Assembly (NCBI GenBank): GCA_958450325.1
Contig: OY288259.1
Coordinates: 28,328,734-28,392,733 of the forward strand
Source: Agrostemma githago
Lineage: Eukaryota > Streptophyta > Magnoliopsida > Caryophyllales > Caryophyllaceae
Direction of reading: 5' to 3'
DNA length: 64,000 nucleotides
The notes below the pieces were generated by a model. The model did not search any database. It saw nothing but the letters and a program-made list of their open reading frames with translations, and was not told where the DNA came from. Shown here piece by piece: positions 1-9,656 of the stretch. The stretch's first letter is position 1; each line of letters starts with the position of its first letter. The position numbers and the translations under genes are program-made.

Positions 1-56
1 AAATTCAAAAATCAGCAAGGTCAACTCCTTCCTAAATTATCTCGATTCCCTTGATC

Positions 57-176
57 CACTCGGTCGAGTGGAGCCTCAAAAAACCGGACCTGACCCGTTT
101 GCAAAGGCACTCGATCGAGTGCACTAGGGCCACTCGATCGAGTGACCCTAGGTTGTGGGGTGAACTCTATTAATAC
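57..176 (+). promoter_or_regulatory. Palindrome cluster and TATA-like box of LTR X
   Basis: CACTCGGTCGAGTG at 57-70 and perfect 14-bp palindromes CACTCGATCGAGTG at 108-121 and 131-144 lie just before a TATA-like TATTAATA at 169-176. This is the same order, palindromes then TATA, as in the complete Tat-like LTRs. Promoter role is inferred. Confidence 0.5.
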
Positions 177-1063
177 CCCACAAACCCCACTTATTTCTAC
201 AGATTTTTCCATGCAATTCTACCCAACATTTCTACCCTAATTCACTCATCCTCTCCACACTTCAATCCTTAGCAACCCTAATCCTAAAACCGAGTCATTT
301 GTCCCTCAAAAAACCGATAAAATCCACCCATACACACACACACCATAACTTGCATACATCCTCGATACTCCGCGTCTCCGTCGCTATTACGAGTCCATTT
401 CCGAGGCGTTTACTAAGCATGTATATTGAGGGTGTCATAAACCCCGTCTCAACCTTTGTGATCTCTAATCTTTTATTTATATTTTCGTATTTTGTATTAT
501 AATTGTACTAGTAACGCTAACTTTAACACTAACTTTTTTATTGTTTATTAACATTTTAATTTTGCGTTCTAACAATTAACATTTATTTACCGCGTATACA
601 TATTAACGTTAAAATCTCGGTTTCAAATACGTTTGACTATGACGATTGCCTAAAGTCCGTCCAATCCCTTTACGAGCAACGACGGAGGTGGCACCCTTTC
701 GAGTAGCGCCGCCCCAATGTACTCAAGGGCATGATGTGATCGTGATCGATCATAGTTGAACGCATTTCATCCCATTTTTAGGATTAGTACGGAACCCGTT
801 GACACGAAAACCAACATCACATAATCCGAAAGGATTAATACCGATGTCGTGACGTAGAGGGATGCAATTCCGTCGCTAATCCAAAATTTCAATCTAACGA
901 TGACATTTTCATAAAATTCCGATAACGGTGTTATAATCGTATACATACACGATTATAGCACCGGAAGCCGAGTTAAATTCGAATCGTGCAATATTCTTAT
1001 TTAATTTGGCCAACTATCGATTTTGAACAAAAAAACAATACGAGTTGTACCTCGTACAGGTAC

Positions 1064-1172
1064 CACTCGATCCAGTGCCATGGGCCACTCGATCGAGTTG
1101 GACCCCAAAAACTGGGCAGTAGCTACCCTCGAGGACGCACTCGACCGAGTCAGACCATGACTCGATCGAGTG
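1064..1172 (+). repeat. Second palindrome cluster of LTR X
   Basis: Four copies of the ACTCGAYCGAGT motif at 1064-1077, 1086-1099, 1138-1150 and 1160-1172. The complete Tat-like LTRs also have a second cluster about 1.1-1.3 kb downstream of the promoter cluster. Confidence 0.7.
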
Positions 1173-1918
1173 GGTCCTGTAGCCCAGAAATTCGAGAGCT
1201 TGAATGCAACATTCGAGCCTCGTCCTTTTTTTTTCGACTTAGTCGTAACGTGTAAAATCAATCACGTAATTCTAATTTTCAAAACCCATGCATATCACTA
1301 CAATTAAAACGGCTTTGATCGTAGTCTTTCACGATTAGCCCTATATTGCCGACTTTTTAGTCGTCTCCGATATATGGCTAACCAAGACACCATTTTACGA
1401 TATGATGAGTCGGGACAAGGCATCGAGGTTCGAGATCGGGCTAGCATCACGCCTAGGTCTCGAACCTGCGTCCTTTGATTAATACGCAATATAATACGTA
1501 ATTGATCGAAGTTCGTCCGTTCATCTAACTCACGGTTTAGTGTATGTTTGTTATATACCGGGTCCGTTTCGATTCCTTATTTATCGTTTTGTATCGTTTA
1601 TTTGTTCGGCTTTATTTTTGTTCGTTATTTTGTTTTGGCCGGGTTGTATTTCCGCCCGTGCATATTGTATTTATTTACGAGCTTTATTTATTTCGATGTT
1701 TATCGCTTTATAAATGAACATCACATGCTAAACTACTCCGACAATGATTACATGCATTAAATGACGTAGTTCACATATAATTCACATGCTTAGCCCGAAA
1801 ACACTATTTGCATGTCATTTAGTCGTTTTACTAGCGCGCGTACACGAACACGAACGATGTGTTAGTAGAGGCCGCCATTGTGCGGGCGGGGTTGGGTGTC
1901 CTTAGTGGGCTTCCCAAC

Positions 1919-3543
1919 TGATGGGTAGGGATTTGTCGTGGATCCCAACCGTCAAATAAAACCGGCTAACCTAACTAAGGTAGCTAGGGTAAGTCGGGTC
2001 GAATCCACAGGGACGGGAGGTCGGACTAAGGTATGCTACGGTCTAGGACTATGTTCAAGACAAGCTATTCTAAGGGGGATGGCTATGGACTAGTCTAAGG
2101 TCTAGAACTAGGACTAAGGGAGACTAGGATAACACTAAGAAGGAAGACTAGGGTTAGGTCGGGGTCAAAGGGGCAATGGAATGGTCAAGGGAGAACTAGA
2201 GTGAAGGAGGTAGTAGGGTGATCTAGGTTGGTCCGGGCTCTCGCAACTTAAACCGACCTAGAGGTTCCACCTAGAACCCATCCCGGTGACACAAACAACA
2301 AACGAGGTACTAGCATGCTATAGGCCTAGGTCGCATCCAGACTCTCGCAACTTAGACCGACCTAGGGGTCGTCCTCACCGGGCTCTCGCAACTTAATGAG
2401 GGAACCGAACCCACAAACAAACTAATACCCACAAGAGAAAAGCAAGAAAAACAAGCATTCGCGCATACTTAGTCATTAAAGCATTTCGACAAACATGTGA
2501 TGTGCACCATACAAGAGGAAACCCAAATCTTCCACCAACATCTCTAACAATCCATTAATCACCCAATTAACATCCTAATCACCCTACTAACCCTAGCAAG
2601 AACACTACTCTAACATATCTAATCTAAAACTAACACTACCAAGAGAATTCAAAGCAAGAATCAAAACAAACATAATGAAACTAGTGAAACAATGAACAAT
2701 GAACAATGAACAAGAACTAAAGATTCAAACTTGAATGATAAAAACAAGATTAAGAAGAAGGAAGAGGAGATTATACCATACTAGAGAAGATGAAAAGAAG
2801 GAAGAAAACTTGCATAAATGGAAGAACCCAAAACAAACATCCATGTTTGTCAAGCTTGGTGAAGATCTTGAAGAATTCCCAAATTACAAGTACTAATCTA
2901 AGATTAACGATAATCTAAAGGCTAATCTACACTAATCTATGCTAAAACTATCTAGGGTTTTGTCTCTAATGAAAGGCATAAGCTTAACATAACAAGGGAA
3001 GAGTATATATAGGGTTCCAAATGGAAGGGAGAAGAAAAGAATAGAAGGCGGGCTACAGCACCCCCGTCCCGGCCGAGATGAGGTGGTCCCGGTTGGGATG
3101 GGTTCGGTCCTGGCCGAGACGAGATGCTCCCGGTCGGGACGAGCCACAGACAGCAGCTCCTTCAATTGCTCCTTCATCCCGGACGGGATGAGGCCATACC
3201 CGTCCGGGATGAGCCTTGTAGGCCTCCAATATGAACTTTTTGGTCCCTCCTTTCTTCTCATGGGCTTCCCATCGATTCTCGGGATCGGGTCTCGGAGGCT
3301 CGGGATTGGGTCCCAAGGTCTCGGGGTCGATTCCAAGGCATCGAGGCATCGTTCCTTTACTCCGTTGGCTCCAAAATGTGTATGTATCGAGTCGGAATCG
3401 CTCCAACTCTTCCAAATCGGTCACGGGAACGTGAACGAACTAAAGGAAGCATAAGAAACCCCTAAACCGCTCCCAAGGAGCGATTCCACAAGGAAAATGG
3501 GACCAAAACACTACAAAATAGGCACTACAAATGACACTTATCA
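1919..3543 (-). mobile_element. Athila-type LTR, subfamily A, minus strand
   Basis: On the minus strand this starts TGATAAGTGTCATTTGTAG and ends CTACCCATCA, so it has TGAT...ATCA termini and a length of 1625 bp. It is nearly the same sequence as the plus-strand LTR at 6153-7751. It is followed, in element direction, by no primer-binding site: the plus-strand neighbour at 1918 is Tat-like DNA, so this is the 3' LTR of the element. The candidate target duplication at 1914-1918 (CCAAC) has no partner because the other end of the element is truncated. Confidence 0.85.
3004..3213 (-). promoter_or_regulatory. LTR A promoter region: palindromes plus TATA box
   Basis: Minus-strand TATATATA at 3004-3011 is preceded (plus-strand 3062-3213) by degenerate copies of the TCCCGRYCGGGA palindrome, for example CATCCCGGACGGGATG near 3176. 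Same arrangement as in the other Athila LTRs of the window. Use as an LTR promoter is inferred. Confidence 0.5.
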
Positions 3544-3581
3544 ACTCCCCCACACTTAACCCTTACTCGCCCTCGAGTAAG
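3544..3581 (-). other. Polypurine tract and upstream hairpin, Athila A
   Basis: On the minus strand AAGTGTGGGGGAGT directly precedes the LTR, the expected place for plus-strand DNA priming. Next to it arms CTTACTCG and CGAGTAAG (3562-3569 and 3574-3581) form a perfect 8-bp stem with a 4-nt loop, present in every Athila copy here. Confidence 0.75.
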
Positions 3582-4035
3582 CACATACTATCTACTGAAC
3601 TATCCGAGTGGGTATTAGCGCACCCTACGCCCCTTCAACTCACGCGAGTGCACCTAGAGGACAAGTGCACTCCGCAAGGCAAGTTGGGTCTTGCGACAAA
3701 ACTGTGGATGCAACCGGACACAAAACACACAAACAAACAAACACACAAACAAACACATAATCGGTTGCACCCAAAAGAAAAACAAATACCGCTTCCCTCA
3801 AAAAGCGGTGAAGCACCGGTTTAGGACTCGAGGTAAGTGACAACGTTCCCAAGCTAGCAATACAAACCAAGGTGAACTAAACCCTAATAGTATGACGATA
3901 AAGCAACAAAAACGTTGGTAACTTACCTAGGTCCTCCTAACTTTCTAAGAACGTACTACGGGACGATCGGTGGAGTGGAAAAAGGATGAACCACGGTGTT
4001 AGTCGACACTGTAGGTAAGTGAGACCTTGCCCCCT

Positions 4036-4347
4036 TTAGCGTGAGCCAAGAGGGTCGTCCCATGTCCAAAACCGCCTAACTAGTCCAAGTAAAAAGATGG
4101 AAATATGCAAAATGAAGGAAGACCGACTAATGCCGCTATCATCCTTCCTAGGGACTCGGTCCTTTGGTAGGATCTTCACGGCAAACGTCGGAAAAAGGCT
4201 TATTTTTGTGGGGATTTCTTTTTGTGAGACGGGTTTTCTTTTGGCATTTTCTTTCTTTTCGACGTTTTGATTTGGTTGTTGCCATGCCATTTCTTTTTCT
4301 TCTTTTCTATTTTCTTTTTGGCTTTTGTGCCTTTTGTTTTTCTTCAT
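4036..4347 (-). CDS. Possible small lysine-rich ORF in Athila A 3' region
   Basis: A 103-codon frame on the minus strand encodes a strongly basic N-terminal half (KKNKRHKSQKENRKEEKEM) followed by KRKPVSQKE, KISLFPTFAVK and LPKDRVPRKDDSG. Related peptides occur in the B copies (13289-13722 and 21305-21738, split over two frames) and C copies (35331-35543 and 46790-47002). It may be a vestige of an extra 3' ORF, a position where some Athila elements have an env-like gene, or only a purine tract that happens to be open. I recognise no domain. Confidence 0.25.
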   Translation of the reverse strand: MKKNKRHKSQKENRKEEKEMAWQQPNQNVEKKENAKRKPVSQKEIPTKISLFPTFAVKILPKDRVPRKDDSGISRSSFILHISIFLLGLVRRFWTWDDPLGSR

Positions 4348-5516
4348 TCTTTTCTTTCTTTCATTTTTCTTTCTTTTCTTTTCTTTGCCCTTTTGGCTTG
4401 ATTTGGCTTTTTGGCATTTCTCGACAATTGAGAAAGAGAGAATTCAACAAATTGCAATTTATTTTGTGGATGTGTGTAGGAGGTATGTAAATGGGTATGT
4501 CGAGATGACGTCTTCCCTTCATACTCACAAAAAGGGGAGACCTTGGACTAATCAAACGATCCTAAACACGGTCACCTAAGGGACGAGACTCGGTAACCAA
4601 GGCCTTTTCACACCGTGGGTGGTCATAATGGTCAAAAGTGCAAATCCCGTAGTAAATTCCTAGTAAGCTAGGTGGACTCAATGTAAAGGACCAACGAAAT
4701 CATTGATTTAGGGTCATTCTACTAGATTAAAGTCCAAGACTCGATTTACACTATTAGGAAGGGAAAGTACACACTCACACACTAGCCTCTAAACCGGGTT
4801 TTCGAAAACGGTTTACGCACAAAACAAACAACACAACATAAAACAAAGACATGACGAAAACGAGAGGAAAAGAAACAAAAGCAACAAAACAAAAACAAAA
4901 TAAAACAAACACATAAACAAAACAAACACCACCCCGAACTTCCAAATGAGCAACCAATCATCCACAAACTTTACAAAGCTCCACCCGAGCACACCACAAC
5001 ACATATCTCCTCCAAACTCCTCAAGAAACAAAGAGGAAAAAGGGTTGAAAAGATGTTACCGGGTGTCTTGAAAGCTCTCCAAAGCTAGCGGTGATTAAGC
5101 GACCTATAAGGAAAAAGGGAATGCAAACACGCACCACAAAACAAAAATACGACACAACGACACAAAATAAAAACACACAAAAGGAAAATCTTTTTGATTT
5201 TTGTGAAAATTTTTCAAATTTTTAGGATTTTTTGAAGATTTTTCGAAAAAACTGCGAAAATAAAACTAACTATGCTAGAATATCGCTCCCCCACACTTAA
5301 ACCAAGCCATGTCCTCATGCTCGATCGTAGTGTGCGGAGAGACAAAAGAAAAAGAAAAGAAACTACGAAAATAAAGCTAAAAATCAAAAATAAGGTGAAG
5401 AAAAGAGTAGAATGTGTCCGGCCGGGGTGTAGTCAAGTCACCATGGGCCGAGACGAGAAAAAGATATGGATGGGGGAAGAAATAGAAAGGAGGAAATAAA
5501 AGGAAATGGGAGGGGA

Positions 5517-5648
5517 GGGCTAGGTGTAATCAAGTCACCTAGCCCAGATTCCGCCTAAATCCGACTAAATCCTCAAAAAAGAAAGTGAAAATCTTGTAAA
5601 ATTTGGATTTTGAAAATGACTCTCGATGTAGTCACATCATCGAGAGTC
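5517..5648 (-). other. Pair of conserved hairpins in Athila A 3' region
   Basis: Hairpin at 5618-5648 has perfect 11-bp arms GACTCTCGATG and CATCGAGAGTC around a 9-nt loop; hairpin at 5517-5545 has perfect 10-bp arms GGGCTAGGTG and CACCTAGCCC around a 9-nt loop. In element (minus-strand) sense the loops read ATGTGACTA and ACTTGATTA. Equivalent hairpins with changed stem bases exist in the B and C elements. Confidence 0.7.
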
Positions 5649-6067
5649 GGGAGCAACCATATACCAAGGCCTCGAAGGCCACCATGACACAAATGATAAG
5701 GGAAGGGGAGTAAACAAAGGAAGACAAGCAATAAAAGACGGAAAAGAAAGGATAGTTGCCGTACCAATAGGATAGCAACTCACTCGCTCCATCGTCTCGT
5801 AGATCAATATAGGCACTTGCTTGTCTTCATCATTGCTATTCCGCTTCATTCTCGATAAAACGCATGGTTGAGGTAGTAATGGTGTGAGGGGTGGAAATTG
5901 ATGTGAAGGTCGGTGCCAAGTGGATAGAAGATGAAGTAAGGGTATGAAAATGAAGTATATGGATGGTATGATATGAGAAAGGGTAAGTAGGGAGGTTGGG
6001 CGGGGGCATACAATGGTTGGGTGGGCTTAAATGTCGAAGAAGAGGCACCAAAAAGGAGTAGGGGACC

Positions 6068-6123
6068 AACCCGGTCGGGATAGATGATCCCGATCGGGAT
6101 GATAAACCCTTCCCGATCGGGAA
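6068..6123. repeat. TCCCGATCGGGA palindrome cluster, Athila A
   Basis: Contains perfect palindromes ATCCCGATCGGGAT (6087-6100) and TTCCCGATCGGGAA (6110-6123) plus a CCCGGTCGGGA copy near 6070. It is the non-coding cluster found between gag-pro and 3' LTR in every Athila copy here. Confidence 0.8.
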
Positions 6124-6147
6124 GCCCCTCCAGAAATCTCGAAATAT

Positions 6148-6152
6148 GGCAC
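6148..6152. repeat. Left target-site duplication of Athila B array (GGCAC)
   Basis: GGCAC precedes the LTR at 6153. The right flank at 23889 reads TGCAC followed by TCGATCGAGTGCC. Joining GGCAC to TCGATCGAGTGCC gives a perfect 18-bp palindrome, so the empty site is readable even though the right copy has one mismatch and the LTR there lacks its last A. Confidence 0.6.
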
Positions 6153-7751
6153 TGATAAGTGTCATTTGTAGTGCCTATTTTGTAGTGTTTTGGTCCCGTT
6201 TTCCTTGTAGAATCGCTCCTTGGGAGCGGTTTAGGGGCTTCTTATGCTTCCTTTAGTTCGTTTCAGGTTCCCGAGACCGATTTGGAAGAGTTGGAGCGAT
6301 TCCGACTCCATACATACACATTTTGGAGCCAACGAAGCTAAGGAACGATGACTCGATGCCTTGGAATCGACCCCGAGACCTTGGGACCCAATCCCGAGCC
6401 TCCGAGACCCGATCCCAAGTCCCGAGAATCGGTGAGAAGCCCATGAGAAGCAAGGAGGGACCAAAAAGATCATAATGGAGGCCTACAAGGCTCATCCCGT
6501 TCGGGATAAGCTCATCCCATTCGGGATGAAGGAGCAAAAAGAGAAGCTGTTGACCTGGGCCCATCCCGATCGGGATGGAGGCGTCCCGACCGGGACCACC
6601 CTGTCTCGGCCGGGACGGGCCACTGCTACTCCGCTTTGTTTTCTTTTCTTCTCCCTTTCATTTGTAACCCTATATATACTCTTCCCTTGTTATGTTAAGG
6701 GGAGGCACTTCATATTAGACTAAACCCAAGATTATTTTAGCATAGATTAGCATAGATTAGCATAGATTAGTCCTTAGATTATCGTTAATCTTAGATTAGT
6801 GCTTGTAATTTGGGAATTCCTCAAGATCTTCACCAAGCTTGACAAACTTGGATGTTTGTTTTGGGTTCTTCCATTTATGCAAGTTTCTTTCTTCCTTTCA
6901 CCTCTAGTTTGGTATAATCTCCTTTTCTCTTCTCTTAATCTTTGTTTCTATCATTAAAGTTTGATCCTTTGTTCTTGTTATTGTTCATAGTTCATAGTAC
7001 TTGTTAGTTTCTTCATGTTTGTTTTGATGTTTGTTTTGGTTCATCTTATTAGTGTTAGTTTTAGATTAGATATGTTAGAGTAGTGTTCTTGCTAGGGTTA
7101 GTAGGGTGATTAGGGTGTTAATTGGGTGATTAAGGGATTTTTAGAGATGTTGGTGGAAGATTTGGGTTTCCTCTTGTATGATGCACATCACATGTTTGTT
7201 GAATTGCTTGAATGACTAAGTATGTACGAATGCTTGTTTTCTTGCCTTTCTTTTGTGGGTAGTTTGTTTGTGGGTTCGGTTCCCTCATTAAGTTGTGAGA
7301 GCCCGGTGAGGACGACCCCTAGGTCGGTCTAAGTTGCGAGAGCCCGGATGCGACCTAGGCCTATAGCATGCTAGAACCCCGTTTGTGTTGTGTATCGCCG
7401 AGATGGGTTTTAGGTGGAACCTCTAGGTGAGTCTAAGTTGCGAGAGCCCGGACCAACCTAGATCACCCTACTACCTCCTTCACTCTAGTTCTTCCTTGAC
7501 CATTTCGTTACCCCTTTGACCCTGACCTAATCCTAGCCCGTTTCCTTTGATAGTTTTCTTGCCTTAGACATAGCTTAGTTCTTAGTCTCCCCCTCCTTAG
7601 AATAGCTCGTCTCGAACATAGTCCTAGACCGTAGCATACCTTAGTCCATCCTCCCATCCCTGTGGATTCGACCCGACTTACCCTAGCTACCCTAGTTAGG
7701 TTAGTTGGTTTTATTTGACGGTTGGGATTCACGACAAATCCCTACCCATCA
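6153..7751 (+). mobile_element. Athila-type LTR, subfamily A, plus strand (5' LTR)
   Basis: 1599 bp from TGATAAGTGTCATTTG to CTACCCATCA, followed after AAT by the tRNA-Asp primer-binding site. Near its start, arms CGCTCC and GGAGCG form a hairpin. In the U5 part the motif AAGTTGCGAGAGCCCGG occurs three times (7290, 7331, 7435; the first with one change). The LTR at the other end of this internal region (14263) is of a different subfamily (B), so the two ends were not made in one reverse-transcription event or one has been replaced by recombination. Confidence 0.9.
6492..6678 (+). promoter_or_regulatory. LTR A promoter region: palindromes plus TATA box
   Basis: Palindrome variants CATCCCGTTCGGGATAAG (from 6493), CATCCCGATCGGGATG, TCCCGACCGGGA and TCTCGGCCGGGA run to about 6620, followed by TATATATA at 6671-6678. 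Same layout as the other LTRs; transcriptional use is inferred. Confidence 0.6.
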
Positions 7752-7754
7752 AAT

Positions 7755-7772
7755 TGGCGCCGTTGCCGGGGA
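7755..7772 (+). other. Primer-binding site, tRNA-Asp type
   Basis: TGGCGCCGTTGCCGGGGA sits 3 nt after the LTR. It is the complement of the plant tRNA-Asp 3' end including CCA, the primer known for Athila elements. Confidence 0.9.
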
Positions 7773-7881
7773 CGGCGTAGTTTAGACTCTTGTTTGCTTA
7801 GTTTTGGACTTTGTTCTTGATTTTTGGTGTTCTCTTCTCCTTGTGTATCTCCGTTTTTCTTCTTGTGTGCTACTCTCCCTT

Positions 7882-7904
7882 CCTAGTGCCTCAAAAGCAC
7901 TAGG
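7882..7904 (+). other. Leader hairpin before gag
   Basis: Arms CCTAGTGC and GCACTAGG form a perfect 8-bp stem with a 7-nt loop CTCAAAA. The same stem stands at 16069-16091, 29819-29841 and 37979-38001 with loops CCATAAA or CCACAAA, although the coding regions that follow are unrelated. A packaging or dimerisation signal is a reasonable guess. Confidence 0.7.
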
Positions 7905-7958
7905 ATACTAACGTTTGCTCAAGTGCTTCTAGCTCATCCTAGGTACCAAAGCAACGTT

Positions 7959-9206
7959 ATGGACATGGCGCGTCCAAGCTACCATCAATCATCACGAGAC
8001 AACTATGGGGCGAATTACCAAAACCCACAACTTTACCAACCATATCAACCTCATCAACAATCTTATAAACCCTCTTCTTATGGTTATCAAGAAAGTTGTC
8101 AAGGATCATTCCAACATCCTAACAACTACCAAACACCCTCACATAACCCACAACCGCAAAATCCCAACTTTGAGACTTGTCAAATGATGGTTCAATTGCT
8201 TAAGAGCCAACAAGAATCGATGACTCTATTGCAAAAGAATCAAAAAGCGATGGTGGCTCAAATAATAGGGGTTAAAGAGGAGTTCAAGGCCCAAATAGAG
8301 GTGCAAGATGCTCGCATCAATGCACTCATGGCTCATATCACGATGTTGGCCGCTCGAACTCCGCAACATGTTGAGGAAGGTTCATTTGGGCAAGAAGGTC
8401 GGGTGCTTCCACAAGAAAGTCAACCCGATTGTGAAGCTACAAATGAAGAAGAGGGGGTCGATCAAGAGACCATTGTTGAGTGTTGCTTGGGCGGTGAAGA
8501 TAGGGGAAGAATAGAGGAAGTTGAGGCTTCAAGGGCCCACAATGAGGAGGGAGTTGAGCATGATTAACAAGATAGCTCTTGGGGAGCCAATGTATTGGCT
8601 ATAAAGTTGGATTTGTTTGATTTTCTTCGTGATGAACCGGGTGTTGACAATCCAAACCCAAGTGAAGAGATGACCCCTCATGACCATTTTGACAAGGTGA
8701 GTGAAAAGGAGCGCAATACTTGGGAAAAAGAAGTAGACGCCTTGGAACTCGCTTTGTATGGGAAGTTGGAGGATCCTAAAGCCTCCAATGAAGAAAACTT
8801 GATGCCTTTTCCTCCTCTACCGCACTCGATGTCTAGCCCTTTGTCTTGTGAGACGGTTGATGAAGAGGATCCTTGTCGGGCGGTGGAAAAGAGTTCCACT
8901 CTCGACCCCGTAGAAGAAGCGACACCCCTAGGGTGTGATCTCCCACATCATGACACCGAGCACGACTCTAGACCACTATACCTACCGGATGGTCATAAGA
9001 GTCGTAGCTATGTTGGTTTGGAAGACCCGGAAGATCACGAGAACCCCGAGCATAATGAAGATGATCGCTTCTTCCCTCCGACTTGGAAACTTTTGGGAGT
9101 GGCTAGGCTCGGCCATGTGAGCTTAATTGAAGATGTTGCTAGAGCATTTGACTTACTCCTCCGAGCTCTTGATGGCTATGGAGGCGTTGTTGGCGAGAGT
9201 AATTAG
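7959..9206 (+). pseudogene. Divergent mini-Gag ORF with one in-frame stop
   Basis: One reading frame starting MDMARPSYHQ at 7959 and interrupted only by TAA at 8565-8567; it continues to TAG at 9206. The first part (about 75 residues) is rich in Q, N, Y, P and S, followed by a likely coiled coil (about residues 80-130, LLKSQQESMTLLQKNQKAM) and an acidic tail. There is no capsid domain, zinc knuckle or protease. The last residues, SLIEDVARAFDLLLRALDG, match the C-terminus of the Athila gag-pro at 29872-33099, so this is probably a shortened gag-pro descendant that keeps the Q/N-rich and C-terminal parts. A start at MARPSYHQ (7965) is also possible. Either an inactivated gene or two consecutive ORFs. 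Confidence 0.6.
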
Positions 9207-9656
9207 TGTAAATATCTTTTCCCTTTCTTTTGTGCTTGTATTTGTGTTTATGTTTGTGTTTAGGACTTGTTAGTTTTTGTGGAATTCTTGTTTATTTGGA
9301 TTTTTGATGAGCGATGTGAAGGAGGGAATTTGATGTTGTATTTGAGTTCATTGTGATAGGTGTGAAGGAAAGGTGATACCTAGAGGAGAGTAGATAATGA
9401 TAGAGCTTGGATCGTGGGAATGGAAGTCGGTTTTTGAAGCTTCGGTGAAGCTTTTGAGGTTTTGGGAGTCATGAAGACCCCTCCCGACCGAGAAGGAGGT
9501 TTCCCGACCGGGAAGGGTATGCCATCCCGACCAGGAAGGAGCCGTCCCGATCGGGATGGAGGTGCAAAAATTGGAGCTTGCTGGAGTGCCGTACCGACCG
9601 GGAAGGGAGCTTCCCGATCGGGACGGGTGTGTCATCCCGATCGGGACCATCCATCC
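9207..9656 (+). mobile_element. Non-coding tail of the mini-Gag element, with palindrome cluster
   Basis: No open frame of note. From about 9480 to 9650 it holds six or more TCCCGAYCGGGA-type palindromes. At 9656/9657 the sequence jumps into the middle of a subfamily B gag gene (AAGATTTCGACATGC, as at 17737), which marks a recombination breakpoint. Confidence 0.75.

Larger units (their letters stand above)
1..1918 (+). mobile_element. Tat-like LTR fragment X (left end outside window, right end cut)
   Basis: Plus-strand LTR-like sequence related to the 2.65-kb LTRs found on the minus strand at 23944-62566. The shared parts are the ACTCGATCGAGT palindromes and the stretch around 1855-1918 (AGTAGAGGCCGCC...TTCCCAAC), which matches the reverse complement of about 52855-52910. 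The homology stops exactly where a minus-strand Athila LTR starts at 1919, so the LTR was cut by that insertion. Its continuation (ACGTACCCTCACCCC in related copies) is absent here. I see no coding sequence; short open frames are chance frames. Confidence 0.7.
3544..6147 (-). mobile_element. 3' non-coding part of a truncated Athila A element
   Basis: Reverse complement of the roughly 3-kb region that lies between gag-pro and the 3' LTR in the plus-strand elements (compare 33100-36222). It starts with the polypurine tract next to the LTR at 3543 and runs up to about 6147, where the element is cut off, so gag-pro, PBS and 5' LTR are missing. It holds conserved hairpins, a purine tract (4190-4440, pyrimidine on the plus strand) and a palindrome cluster at 6068-6123. 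Confidence 0.75.

Noticed and set aside
1548..1760. 70-codon tyrosine/phenylalanine-rich frame in LTR X
   Set aside because: Lies inside an LTR, AT-rich, no counterpart in the other LTR copies.
4775..5031. Hydrophobic minus-strand frames suggesting a membrane protein
   Set aside because: Low-complexity T-rich strand of the element's non-coding region; several overlapping frames are equally open, and the copies elsewhere do not keep them.
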